Below are positions 18,512 to 27,682 of a DNA stretch of 64,000 bases, in pieces. Made by a program: the position numbers and the translations under genes. How positions within the stretch are numbered: position 1 is the stretch's first letter; each line of letters opens with the position of its first letter. The stretch lies in the NCBI RefSeq assembly GCF_015687155.1, contig NZ_JADPQF010000001.1:806001-870000 (forward strand), in the 5' to 3' direction. This DNA is from Aliikangiella sp. G2MR2-5 (GTDB lineage Bacteria; Pseudomonadota; Gammaproteobacteria; Enterobacterales; Kangiellaceae). The notes beneath the pieces were generated by a model. The model ran no database searches, was not told the DNA's origin, and saw nothing but the letters and a program-made list of their open reading frames with translations.

Positions 18512-18624
18512 CCAGAAATATTCTTTGAGCCAAGGAATTATTTAACTTTCAGAGATAAAAAAACAGTTTACGTGCAATCACGGTAGAGAGGCTGATAGAA
18601 TGGTGTTTTAGTTAATTCTCATTA

Positions 18625-19506
18625 ATGAATGTCATGAAAATAGCTGTTATTGGTAAAAATGGGCAACTAGCCCAAGAGCTGAATAAAAATTATCCAAATC
18701 ATGATATGAAGCTGTTTGGTCGGAGAGAGATTAATCTCTTCGACGAGCAAAGCCTATCTAATAAACTCGATGACTTTGAACCTCAAGCAGTTATTAATGC
18801 ATCTGCTTACACCGCAGTAGATAAAGCGGAAAGCGAAAAAGAACAAGCCTATTTACTTAATGTTACTGCAGTGCAAAATTTAGCCAGTTATTGTGCTCAG
18901 CGTCAAATCCACCTGGTTCATATTTCAACCGACTACGTCTTTAAAGGTGATAAGGGTAGTCCATATTTGACTACCGATTCTTACTCTCCTCAAAGCGTAT
19001 ACGGTGCGTCTAAAGCCGAAGGTGAGTCTATCCTTAAGAAAACAGTTCAAAAAAACTACACCATATTTAGAACTTCCTGGGTTTATTCCTGTTTTGGCAA
19101 TAATTTTGTGAAAACCATGCTACGCTTAATGAGTGAGAAGCCTGAACTAGGGATAATTGATGATCAGATAGGTTCTCCGACATGGGCGAGAGGATTAGCA
19201 TCTGCTTGTATTTATGCTATCGAAAACTCCATTGACGGTGTACACCATTGGAGTGACTTGGGGGTTGCAAGTTGGTATGATTTTGCCATGGCTATACAGG
19301 AAATCGCGATAGAAAAAGGCCTGTTATGTCAGAAAATAAAAATAAATCCTATACCGACTAGCGCTTATCCTACGACGGCTAAAAGACCTAATTATAGTGT
19401 ATTGGACAAAACCAGTTTATTTAACGAGTTTTCTAAACTAGAAAAGGCCCACTGGCGAAACCAATTATCTGATATGCTTGAGCAGTTTAGACGTATTGAG
19501 AATTAG
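18625..19506 (+). CDS. rfbD: dTDP-4-dehydrorhamnose reductase
   Basis: The 293-residue RmlD-type reductase has an NAD(P)-binding GKNGQLAQEL motif, NASAYTAVDKAE, HISTDYVFKGDKG and the catalytic YGASKAEGE. It yields dTDP-L-rhamnose. An internal ATG at 18634 (MKIAVIGKNGQ) would give the more usual N-terminus, and neither start has a clear SD. It sits between rfbC and rfbB. The last step is usually next to the others, as here. Confidence 0.95.
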   Translation: MNVMKIAVIGKNGQLAQELNKNYPNHDMKLFGRREINLFDEQSLSNKLDDFEPQAVINASAYTAVDKAESEKEQAYLLNVTAVQNLASYCAQRQIHLVHISTDYVFKGDKGSPYLTTDSYSPQSVYGASKAEGESILKKTVQKNYTIFRTSWVYSCFGNNFVKTMLRLMSEKPELGIIDDQIGSPTWARGLASACIYAIENSIDGVHHWSDLGVASWYDFAMAIQEIAIEKGLLCQKIKINPIPTSAYPTTAKRPNYSVLDKTSLFNEFSKLEKAHWRNQLSDMLEQFRRIEN

Positions 19507-19520
19507 GAATAGAAATAAAA

Positions 19521-20609
19521 ATGAATAAAACTCTTTTGGTGACCGGTGGCGCCGGGTTTATTGGCGCTAATTTTGTACATTACTGGATGAAAACATATCC
19601 ACAAGACAAAGTTATTGTAATTGATGCGCTTACTTATGCGGGAAACAGGGAGAATTTGGAATTAATAGAGGATAGCTCTCAGTTTGAATTTGTTCACGGT
19701 GATATCTGCAATACTTCACTTGTAGAGAAACTAATAGACAAACATAAGATTGATACCATCGTACATTTTGCTGCGGAGTCCCACGTTGATCGTTCGATTA
19801 CCGGCCCGGATGCTTTCATAGAAACCAATATACTTGGGACTTATAGTTTATTAAAAGCGGCTAAACTGAAGTGGCTCGATGAGCCTAAAGCTAAAGGAAT
19901 TGAAGCCGCTGTTCATCGTTTTCATCATGTTTCTACTGATGAAGTCTATGGTACTTTGGGGCCAAATGACCCTGCATTTAAAGAAGATACAGCTTACGCA
20001 CCAAACTCACCTTATTCTGCAAGTAAAGCAGCAAGTGATCATTTGGTCAGGGCTTATCACCACACTTATGGTCTCGAAGTTACTACGTCAAACTGTTCAA
20101 ATAATTATGGGCCATATCACTTTCCTGAAAAATTAATTCCGCTGGTGATTACCAATATTTTAAACAATAAACCTCTTCCAATTTATGGCGATGGTCAACA
20201 AATAAGGGACTGGCTATATGTTGAAGATCATGCAAGAGGAATTGATTTGGTTATCAATAAAGGACAAGTTGGCGAAAACTACAATATTGGAGGGCACAAT
20301 GAGTGGGCCAATATTGATATTGTAAAAACTATTTGTAACTTGATGAATGATGCTTTTGAGAGTAACCCTGCATTAGCTGAAAAATACCCAAACGCGATTG
20401 CAGTAGCTAGTGGCAAGGCAGAGTCATTAATTACATATGTGGAGGATAGAGCTGGCCACGATAGAAGATACGCTATCGACGCGACGAAAACTAATAATGA
20501 ACTTGGATACAAACCTGCAGAATCCTTTGAAACGGGAATTGAAAAAACGATTTGGTGGTATCTGGACAATAACAGTTGGTGGGAGAAGTTAATTGGAGAA
20601 AAAAAATAA
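19521..20609 (+). CDS. rfbB: dTDP-glucose 4,6-dehydratase
   Basis: The 362-residue extended SDR has GGAGFIGANFVHYW, FAAESHVDRSI, the catalytic STDEVYG and YSASKAASDHLVRAYHHTYGL, and NCSNNYGPYHFPEKLIP, all RmlB hallmarks. It converts dTDP-glucose to the 4-keto-6-deoxy intermediate used by RfbC/RfbD. Its 3' end overlaps the start of the next gene by 17 bases. Confidence 0.97.
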   Translation: MNKTLLVTGGAGFIGANFVHYWMKTYPQDKVIVIDALTYAGNRENLELIEDSSQFEFVHGDICNTSLVEKLIDKHKIDTIVHFAAESHVDRSITGPDAFIETNILGTYSLLKAAKLKWLDEPKAKGIEAAVHRFHHVSTDEVYGTLGPNDPAFKEDTAYAPNSPYSASKAASDHLVRAYHHTYGLEVTTSNCSNNYGPYHFPEKLIPLVITNILNNKPLPIYGDGQQIRDWLYVEDHARGIDLVINKGQVGENYNIGGHNEWANIDIVKTICNLMNDAFESNPALAEKYPNAIAVASGKAESLITYVEDRAGHDRRYAIDATKTNNELGYKPAESFETGIEKTIWWYLDNNSWWEKLIGEKK

Positions 20610-23600
20610 TAATTACTCTAAAGTTATGTTTCTATTTCCGAAGACCAAAACAATTACAATGATTAAACAAATAATTGCATCAAATGAGTTTGATCATAGA
20701 TTTTATAATAATGAGTACGGATATAATTTAAGTGAGAAAAAAGCGGTAGAGCACTATATATTGTTTGGTGCCTCAAGAGGTCTCAATCCCAACAATAACT
20801 TCTCAACAAAGGACTATATTAAAATGTATAAGGACGTCGAAGAGAGTGACATTAACCCTTTTTATCATTTTTTGAAATATGGGAAGTCTGAAGGACGGTT
20901 TGCGACTCAACGCCTAAAACAACTAAAAACTGAAGAACAAATAATTGTAGATACCATATGTCAGTCGGCTTTGTTCGATTTGGAGTTTTACCAAAAGCAG
21001 GTCGGTCAACAGTTTGATGACAAGATTAACGCGGCTCTTCACTATTTGAGAGAGGGGGCAAAAGAGGGGTATGATACGCACCTTCTCTTTTCGACGAGCT
21101 ATTATTATAAAAAAAATTTGGATGTGAGTGCGAAAAAATTAAACGCACTACATCATTTTCTCGTGTTCGGTTCTAGAGAACTGAGGACTTGTTGTGAATT
21201 GTTTAAACCAGAGTATTTTCTAAGTCAGTTGACTGGCGACGAGTTAGACTTGGCTAAAGTTTCTCCGCTGGAGTATTTCCTAAAGAATCCAAAATCTGCC
21301 AAGCCATTTGCATTGTATGATCATAAGTACTATGAAGTGCAAGTAGGTAGAAAGGTTTCCAACGCTTTGGTTAACTATCTGAAAGGAGGGTATAAACAAG
21401 GTTTCTCATTACACCCTCTTTTCGATAACGATTATTATCTCGAAAATAACTCATTAATGGATGAGGTCCCGTTAATAAGCTATCTTAAATCTAATGACAA
21501 GTACATAAGAGTACACCCGTTGTTTGATCCGACTTACTATGTAGCCAGGCATAAAGGTGTAAGAGATTTAAGTTATGATTTGTTATCTCATTATATTGCA
21601 TGTGGTAGTAAATTGAATTTTTGGCCGAATCCTGTTTTCTGGCCACAACATTACACTTCTCAAGTTAAACTTGAAGAGCTGGAATGCTTTGATTCTCACT
21701 TAACACACTATGTCTTAAAAGGAGACAAGGTTGGCGTTGAGCCAAACCCATGGTTCAATCCTGTATTTTACCGCGACATGTATTCGTTTATTTCCAAGTT
21801 GGGCATCACTTCTTTAGAACATTATCTTCAGGACGGATGGAAGGATCATTTCTTACCATCGGATAAATTCTTTCCCAAATATGTGAAAAGTCGTTATCAA
21901 ATCCCCAATGATGTCGAGCCACTTCATTTTTATATGGAAAATATTATGGGGGATGTAACTTGTCCACCATATGCATGGAGAGATGATGGACCAGAATATA
22001 TTCAATGGGAAACGGTAAAAGCACATTTTTCAATAGCGGAAGAAAAGCAGCGAACCCCAAAAGTTAGTATCATAATTCCCGTATATAATAACTTTAGTTA
22101 CACACTGCGCTGTCTCTATTCAATTGCGATATCTGTTGACGCGACTGACTATGAAGTAATAATTGCAGATGATAAATCGACAGATGAAACGTTTTCCAAA
22201 CTTTCACAATTATCTAATGTTAAATATATTCTGAATGAAGAGAATCTAGGTTTTCTCTTATCATGCAATAATGCAGCTAAAGCTGCAAAAGGTGAATTTT
22301 TATTTTTCTTAAATAATGATACTGCTGTAATTGATGGCTGGTTGGACAATTCAGTTAAAGTATTCGAAGAGAATGAGCAGGTGGGCTTAGTAGGATCTAA
22401 ACTTCTATTCCCAAATGGAATTTTGCAAGAGGCAGGTGGGTTGTTGTGGCACGATGGAGCAGCTAATTACGGAAAGTGGGATGATCCAAACAGACCTGAG
22501 TATTCATATCTTAGAAAATCAGATTATATATCGGGAGCGGCGATACTTCTGAAGACAGCTCTTTGGGAGACTGTTGGTGGGTTCGATAATAGATATGCGC
22601 CCGCTTACTGTGAAGATAGTGATCTTTGTTTGACGATTCGAAATATGGGATTGAAAGTTTTGCTTCAACCTGAGTCCAAAGTAGTTCATTTTGAAGGAGT
22701 AAGTTCAGGAACTGACCTATCTACCGGAATCAAGAAATATCAAGTTATTAATAGCCAAAAACTTAATGAAAAGTGGATTAGGCTTCTAAAGAGTAATGGT
22801 AGCTCAAAAGACTTTTCTGTAAATGATGTTGGTAGGAGTAATGCTCCAAAGTTGTTAATAGTTGATGCGATATTTCCAACCCCAGATCAGGATGCAGGTT
22901 CTTTAACAGTCTGGTATTACCTTAAGATTTTTAGAAACTTGGGTATGGATATTACGTTTATTCCAACGAACCTAAATTATTCTCCCGGCTATGTTGAGCA
23001 ATTGCAAGCAATCGGCGTAAGATGTCTGTATCGACCTTATGTTTCAAATTTGGAAGAGTATTTTCTTAATGTTAAAGAAAATTTCGATATAGTTATGCTT
23101 TATCGAGTTTGGGAAGGCGGTAGATTAATTGAGTTAGTCAAGAAGAAATTACCTCGAGCGAAGATTATTTTCGACACAGTTGATCTGCATTTCGTAAGAG
23201 AAGAAAGGGAAGCAATGTTAGAGACTAAAGAGGATGTTTCAAGAGCAAAATTAGTAAAAGCCGCTCAAACAAAAAGTAGGGAATTATACTTGCTTGAGGC
23301 AGCAGATACTTCAATTGTGGTTTCTTACTACGAAGAAAAATTCCTTAAAAAAAGTTTTAATATCAAAAACACAACCGTTCTCCCTATAATTTTAGATGTG
23401 CCGGGATGTAAAAGAGGATTTGATGATAGAAAAGATATAGCTTTTATAGGAGGGTACCAGCATACGCCTAATGTAGACGCAGTTTTATATTTTTTTGAAA
23501 ACATTTGGGCTGAGGTGAAGCGTTCTATACCAGGAATTAAATTTTACGTAATCGGAAGCAAACCAACTAAAGAACTGTTAAGGCTATCGGAAAAAGATGA

Positions 23601-24528
23601 GGATATTATTGTAACTGGTTTTGTAGAAGAGCTCGATCCCTATCTAGATAGATTAAGGTTAACAATTGCACCGCTGAGGTTTGGTGCGGGAATCAAAGGG
23701 AAAGTTGGAAGCTCCCTCAGTTACGGTGTTCCCTGTATAACATCCAAAGTCGCTTCAGAGGGAATGGGGTTAAAGAATGGCAGAGATATTCTTATGTCTT
23801 CCACAGACGAAGAGTTTGTTCAAAACCTTCTGAGTGCCTATAGCGATAAAGTATTGTGGGAGAAACTCTCCACTAATGGAATTCAATTCGTTAAAGAGAA
23901 TTATTCGGTTGAAGTAATGACGACCAAATTGTCTAACCTGCTCTACAAAATTAATGCCAAACCTTTTTCCTCAGTTAACCCTTTCTCTGGTCAAGAGGAA
24001 GTTTTTCGACTTACCGAAGAGGGACCTACTAATAACTGGTTGTGTTCGCTTAATAGCCTGTTAACGGATCGAATGGTCGCAAAAAAATTAATCTCTTTCG
24101 CCAACATTATAACTCATTCAAACAGTGAATCTTTTGATTCTGCGACTAAAAAGCTGGAGTCACATAGCATTCAGTTCGACTTTATTAACTCCAAGACGAA
24201 TATTCTATCAAGAGAACTATTTTTGAATTTTAATTTGAGATTGGGGGGGGGCTCATCGATTATAGATAAGACCATTGCAATTGGTGCGTTTGAGGCTAAA
24301 GATATAGAAGAACTAAAGAAGCTGATCGTAAAAGGGAATAATTACTATCGTATATATCTAGCGATTGACGGAACAAAGATTAGCAAAATGAATTTTGAAA
24401 AGCTGTTTTTATCTTTGCATAAATACTTTGATGGATTAAATCTTGACTATTCGATTGAACAGGATGATTCGCTAGCTTTCTTGGGTAAAATGCATTGTTT
24501 AGTGACCATTCGTAATCAGAAAAAGTAG
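20593..24528 (+). CDS. Giant two-domain glycosyltransferase with eleven N-terminal repeats
   Basis: The 1311-residue cytoplasmic protein has four parts. Residues 33 to about 455 hold eleven units of roughly 36 residues beginning F-D-x-x-[FY]-Y and ending H-Y-L-x-x-G. A GT2 (GT-A fold) domain covers about 489-710 (KVSIIIPVYNN, ADDKSTDE, LNNDTAV, and the ED of YCEDSDLC). A GT4-like (GT-B) domain covers about 751-1110 (DAIFPTPDQDAGS, IAFIGGYQHTPNVDA, LRFGAGIKGKVG). The C-terminal 200 residues are unassigned. It probably adds two sugars of the repeat unit. The TTG at 20593 has SD GGGAGAAG; an ATG at 20626 is the alternative. A G9 tract near the 3' end (24243-24251) is a possible phase-variation site. 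Confidence 0.85.
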   Translation: MEKKNNNYSKVMFLFPKTKTITMIKQIIASNEFDHRFYNNEYGYNLSEKKAVEHYILFGASRGLNPNNNFSTKDYIKMYKDVEESDINPFYHFLKYGKSEGRFATQRLKQLKTEEQIIVDTICQSALFDLEFYQKQVGQQFDDKINAALHYLREGAKEGYDTHLLFSTSYYYKKNLDVSAKKLNALHHFLVFGSRELRTCCELFKPEYFLSQLTGDELDLAKVSPLEYFLKNPKSAKPFALYDHKYYEVQVGRKVSNALVNYLKGGYKQGFSLHPLFDNDYYLENNSLMDEVPLISYLKSNDKYIRVHPLFDPTYYVARHKGVRDLSYDLLSHYIACGSKLNFWPNPVFWPQHYTSQVKLEELECFDSHLTHYVLKGDKVGVEPNPWFNPVFYRDMYSFISKLGITSLEHYLQDGWKDHFLPSDKFFPKYVKSRYQIPNDVEPLHFYMENIMGDVTCPPYAWRDDGPEYIQWETVKAHFSIAEEKQRTPKVSIIIPVYNNFSYTLRCLYSIAISVDATDYEVIIADDKSTDETFSKLSQLSNVKYILNEENLGFLLSCNNAAKAAKGEFLFFLNNDTAVIDGWLDNSVKVFEENEQVGLVGSKLLFPNGILQEAGGLLWHDGAANYGKWDDPNRPEYSYLRKSDYISGAAILLKTALWETVGGFDNRYAPAYCEDSDLCLTIRNMGLKVLLQPESKVVHFEGVSSGTDLSTGIKKYQVINSQKLNEKWIRLLKSNGSSKDFSVNDVGRSNAPKLLIVDAIFPTPDQDAGSLTVWYYLKIFRNLGMDITFIPTNLNYSPGYVEQLQAIGVRCLYRPYVSNLEEYFLNVKENFDIVMLYRVWEGGRLIELVKKKLPRAKIIFDTVDLHFVREEREAMLETKEDVSRAKLVKAAQTKSRELYLLEAADTSIVVSYYEEKFLKKSFNIKNTTVLPIILDVPGCKRGFDDRKDIAFIGGYQHTPNVDAVLYFFENIWAEVKRSIPGIKFYVIGSKPTKELLRLSEKDEDIIVTGFVEELDPYLDRLRLTIAPLRFGAGIKGKVGSSLSYGVPCITSKVASEGMGLKNGRDILMSSTDEEFVQNLLSAYSDKVLWEKLSTNGIQFVKENYSVEVMTTKLSNLLYKINAKPFSSVNPFSGQEEVFRLTEEGPTNNWLCSLNSLLTDRMVAKKLISFANIITHSNSESFDSATKKLESHSIQFDFINSKTNILSRELFLNFNLRLGGGSSIIDKTIAIGAFEAKDIEELKKLIVKGNNYYRIYLAIDGTKISKMNFEKLFLSLHKYFDGLNLDYSIEQDDSLAFLGKMHCLVTIRNQKK
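20689..21955 (+). repeat. Eleven FDxxYY..HYLxxG protein repeats
   Basis: The translated units open with FDHRFY, FSTKDY, FDLEFY, FSTSYY, FKPEYF, YDHKYY, FDNDYY, FDPTYY, FWPQHY, FNPVFY and FFPKYV. Each is followed some 20 residues later by a HY(I/L/F)xxG-like segment. Two units of the same type recur in the gene at 31404. The repeats are divergent, so this is an old internal duplication rather than a recent expansion. Confidence 0.8.
24243..24251 (+). repeat. Poly-G (G9) tract inside a glycosyltransferase gene
   Basis: Nine consecutive G residues encode part of LGGGSS (about residue 1217 of the giant glycosyltransferase) in an AT-rich gene. Gain or loss of one G would shift the frame and remove the last 95 residues or so. 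Confidence 0.85.
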
Positions 24529-24612
24529 TTGTTTAATCTGTTTTTTGTATTGAGACATTAATAAAGTATTGATGTCGGCAATTAATTGTGACTATAAGTT
24601 TAGAGGTATAAT

Positions 24613-25641
24613 ATGAAAATCAGAAGTAAAGCTCCTCTAAGGCTAGGTTTGGCTGGAGGTGGGACAGATGTATCTCCTTATAGTGATGAGTTTGGGGGAT
24701 GTGTTTTAAATGCAACGATTAACTTATTCGCCAATGCTTATATTGATCAAGAAGTTAATGGTAATGAAGTCGTTTTTGAAGCAAAAGATCTCGGAATCAG
24801 AGAAGTAATTGATTTACGAAAACCTTTTTCAATAGAAGGAAAATTACTACTACATCGTGCAGTATACATTAGGGTCATGAGAGACTTTAATCACGGGCAT
24901 TTGTTACCGCTAAGAATAATCACTGAGTCGGATGCACCTCCTGGTAGTGGTTTAGGATCGTCGTCAACAATGGTTGTAGCCATTCTTGAAGGGTTAAAAC
25001 AGTTGCTGTCTCTGCCTTTGGGAGAATATGATGTAGCTCACTTAGCCTATCAAATAGAGCGGAACGATTGTAGTTTAGCTGGAGGCAAGCAAGACCAGTA
25101 CGCTGCAACTTTTGGAGGCTTCAACTTTATTGAGTTCTATAAAAAGGATAGAGTAATCGTAAATCCGTTAAGAATTCGAAAAAATATCATTAATGAACTT
25201 GAAGCAAATCTTATTCTATACTACACAGGCAAGTCTCGTCATTCAGCAAAAATAATTGATGATCAAATGAAGTCGATAAGAGGTGAAAATATTCGAAGAC
25301 TGGAAGCAATGCATAATGTGAAAAAGTCTGCTTTCAGAATTAAAGAGCATTTATTTAAAGCAAATATTGAGGAACTCTCGCAGGAGTTCAAGTTGGCATG
25401 GGAAGCAAAAAAAGCGACTTCTTCATCGATTGCAAACCCACTAATTAATGATATTGAAAATTGCGTACTAAATTGTGGCGCCAAATCACTGAAAATATCT
25501 GGGGCTGGAGGCGGAGGTTTTATGATGGTTTTCGTAGAACCAGAACGTAGAGTTGAGGTAATTCAGCAATTGAAGAAGTTTGGAGGAGTGATACACAAAT
25601 TTCAATTTACGCGCGAAGGAGCTTATTCTTGGACAATTTAG
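24613..25641 (+). CDS. hddA: D-glycero-alpha-D-manno-heptose-7-phosphate kinase (GHMP kinase)
   Basis: The 342-residue GHMP kinase starts with KAPLRLGLAGGGTDVSPYSDEFGG, the HddA-type N-terminus. It has the ATP loop PPGSGLGSSSTMVVA and the C-terminal KISGAGGGGFMM motif. It should phosphorylate the anomeric position of heptose-7-phosphate on the alpha (GDP-heptose) branch. It forms a contiguous module with gmhA and hddC, overlapping gmhA by 13 bases. Heptoses of this branch are found in capsules and S-layer glycans rather than in LPS inner core. Confidence 0.9.
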   Translation: MKIRSKAPLRLGLAGGGTDVSPYSDEFGGCVLNATINLFANAYIDQEVNGNEVVFEAKDLGIREVIDLRKPFSIEGKLLLHRAVYIRVMRDFNHGHLLPLRIITESDAPPGSGLGSSSTMVVAILEGLKQLLSLPLGEYDVAHLAYQIERNDCSLAGGKQDQYAATFGGFNFIEFYKKDRVIVNPLRIRKNIINELEANLILYYTGKSRHSAKIIDDQMKSIRGENIRRLEAMHNVKKSAFRIKEHLFKANIEELSQEFKLAWEAKKATSSSIANPLINDIENCVLNCGAKSLKISGAGGGGFMMVFVEPERRVEVIQQLKKFGGVIHKFQFTREGAYSWTI

Positions 25642-26216
25642 ATTTTATTAATAACTATCTTGATAGTTCAATATCAGTTAAAACCAAAATCTTAGCAAGT
25701 GACTCTATTAAGAGCACAATCTCTTTAGTTGCTGAACGCATCATCTGTTGTTTTAAGAGTGGGGGGAAAGTGGTTTTAGCAGGAAATGGCGGTAGTGCAG
25801 CGGATGCTCAACACATAGCTGCAGAGTTTGTGAGTCGTTTTCTTTTTGACCGTCCAGGGTTACCCTCTATTGCGTTAACTACTGATACATCAATGTTAAC
25901 AGCTATTGGAAACGACTATGGTTTCGAAAGTCTTTTTTCCAGACAAGTTCAAGCACAATGTCAAAATGGCGACGTATTTATCGGCATAAGTACTTCAGGG
26001 GAATCAAAGAATATTATTAATGCGGTAGAAGAAGCCAAAAGAATTGGAGTAACGACGGTGGGGCTATGTGGTTCAAGTGGTGTATTGAACGATAGCTGTG
26101 ATTATACCATAGGAGTACCCTCAGATTGTACGTCATATATACAAGAGTCACATATTTGTATAGGCCACATGATTTGTGCAATTGTAGAAAAAGTTCTTTT
26201 TACAAAGGCTGAATAA
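25629..26216 (+). CDS. gmhA: Sedoheptulose-7-phosphate isomerase
   Basis: The 195-residue SIS-domain protein has GNGGSAADAQHIAAEFVSRF, LTTDTSMLTAIGNDYGFE and GISTSGESKNIINAVE, all GmhA signatures, with zinc/active-site residues in SYIQESHICIGHMICAIVE. It converts sedoheptulose-7-phosphate to D-glycero-D-manno-heptose-7-phosphate. A TTG start with AAGGAG seven bases upstream lies inside the end of hddA. A G6 tract (25761-25766) is present near the start of the SIS domain. Confidence 0.95.
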   Translation: MDNLDFINNYLDSSISVKTKILASDSIKSTISLVAERIICCFKSGGKVVLAGNGGSAADAQHIAAEFVSRFLFDRPGLPSIALTTDTSMLTAIGNDYGFESLFSRQVQAQCQNGDVFIGISTSGESKNIINAVEEAKRIGVTTVGLCGSSGVLNDSCDYTIGVPSDCTSYIQESHICIGHMICAIVEKVLFTKAE

Positions 26217-26909
26217 ATGTTCGAAGCGGTTGTTTTGGCGGGAGGTAAAGGGAAGCGATTAAAATCCATTACTGGAGATACTCCCAAACCGATGGTAAAC
26301 ATTAACGGCACTCCCTTTCTTTATCTTTTGATGAGGAGGCTAGAGTCTTTCGGCTGCAAAAAGATTATATTGTCTCTATGCTATAAAGCTGATTTTATAA
26401 TCGAACGTGTAAATCTAGACTCTCCAGTTAAATGTGAAGTTTCTTTTAGCGTTGAACAAAAGCCGTTAGGGACGGGGGGAGCTATTAAACAGGCATCAAA
26501 AAGCGTAACTTCAAATAACTTCTTAGTGCTTAATGGAGATACCTATTTGGATATCGATTACAGTAGCTTGATTAAGCAGTCAAAACCTCTACAAAATTGT
26601 ATATGCTTGGTTAAAGTTAACGAAACAGGTCGTTACGGTAAAGTTGAGCTTGATTCAGATGAACGTATAATATCTTTTACGGAAAAGTCTCAAAATGGCC
26701 CCGGTTTAGTGAATTCTGGAGCGTATGTTTTGAATACTAAATTGATTCAGAATATTGAAAAAGAAGCTTTTTCTTTTGAAAATGAGGTGTTGAGCAATAC
26801 TTACAAAGATTTTTGTGTAGAAAAAGTAGATGTTTCGTTCATTGATATTGGGATTCCGGAAGATTACTTTAAGTTTTGCAAATTAATGCGAGAGTTGGAA
26901 GAAAAGTAA
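26217..26909 (+). CDS. hddC: D-glycero-alpha-D-manno-heptose-1-phosphate guanylyltransferase
   Basis: The 230-residue nucleotidyltransferase begins MFEAVVLAGGKGKRLKSITGDTPKPM. It has the family blocks EQKPLGTGGAIKQA, LNGDTYLDID and NSGAYVLNTK. It would join GTP and heptose-1-phosphate to make GDP-D-glycero-alpha-D-manno-heptose. The start codon follows the gmhA stop directly. The phosphatase GmhB needed between HddA and HddC is not in this window. Confidence 0.88.
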   Translation: MFEAVVLAGGKGKRLKSITGDTPKPMVNINGTPFLYLLMRRLESFGCKKIILSLCYKADFIIERVNLDSPVKCEVSFSVEQKPLGTGGAIKQASKSVTSNNFLVLNGDTYLDIDYSSLIKQSKPLQNCICLVKVNETGRYGKVELDSDERIISFTEKSQNGPGLVNSGAYVLNTKLIQNIEKEAFSFENEVLSNTYKDFCVEKVDVSFIDIGIPEDYFKFCKLMRELEEK

Positions 26910-26926
26910 ATATAAGAGTATATTTT

Positions 26927-27676
26927 ATGAAAAAGAAACTATTTATAGCCGGATGTGCTCGTTCAGGAACCAGCGCGTTGGCGCATTTGATCGGCGTCAA
27001 CAAAGACGTTGTAATGGGGATGGAAAGGTACGGAGAATTTTATAAAAAGGATGATTTTAGAATTGCGAATAATTTGTTCACAAAAGAACGTTTTTTGGAT
27101 GTTAGAAATGGCGATACCTTTTACGATGATTTCGCAAAATTTCATCGGTGGGACTCGAATATTGAAAATAAACTAATTAACGGTTCTTACAGGTATATAG
27201 GGGACAAGAGACCAGAAATATACGAGGTTTATGACGAAATCTACAGTGTTTTTCCAGACGCTAAATGTATTTTTATCTATCGAGATTTATTTGAAGTAGC
27301 TGCATCCTGGAATAAAAGGGCTGAAGCAAAAGAAAATTGGCCAGCAACAAAAGATTTTAAAAAGGCTGTATTTGCATGGAATAATTCTTTACGACTGACA
27401 TTGAGCGCTTTAGAACGTTATCCAGAAAAAATTGCGTGCGTCAACTATAGAGATGTTTTTATTGATAATAGAAACTTGGGTCCATTATATAATTGGTTAG
27501 AATTAGAGTTCGATCGGGAAACTGTTGAAAAGTATGAAAATATTCTTGCTAATTCATTGAGACTTCAAAAAGAAAGGAGCGAATACTCGTTATCAGCTGA
27601 GCAAAGAGCATTTTGTGAGTCAAATGCAGATTTTAGATTTGAATCTATGTTGGATGAAAAAAATATTCTGTTATAA
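26927..27676 (+). CDS. Sulfotransferase family protein (I)
   Basis: The 249-residue protein has a 5'-phosphosulfate-binding loop AGCARSGTSALAHLIG near residue 7 and a 3'-phosphate-binding segment FIYRDLFEVAASWNKR at about residue 119. These are the PAPS-binding elements of sulfotransferases. It should transfer sulfate from PAPS to a sugar of the polysaccharide or its lipid-linked precursor in the cytoplasm. The ATG at 26927 follows TAAGAG and starts right before the P-loop strand. It is the first of six sulfotransferase genes in this locus. Confidence 0.82.
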   Translation: MKKKLFIAGCARSGTSALAHLIGVNKDVVMGMERYGEFYKKDDFRIANNLFTKERFLDVRNGDTFYDDFAKFHRWDSNIENKLINGSYRYIGDKRPEIYEVYDEIYSVFPDAKCIFIYRDLFEVAASWNKRAEAKENWPATKDFKKAVFAWNNSLRLTLSALERYPEKIACVNYRDVFIDNRNLGPLYNWLELEFDRETVEKYENILANSLRLQKERSEYSLSAEQRAFCESNADFRFESMLDEKNILL

Positions 27677-27682
27677 ACAGGG

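Noticed and set aside
25761-25766. G6 tract in gmhA as an active slippage site
   Set aside because: Six G residues are usually too short for frequent slippage. It is mentioned only in the group finding and not proposed on its own.
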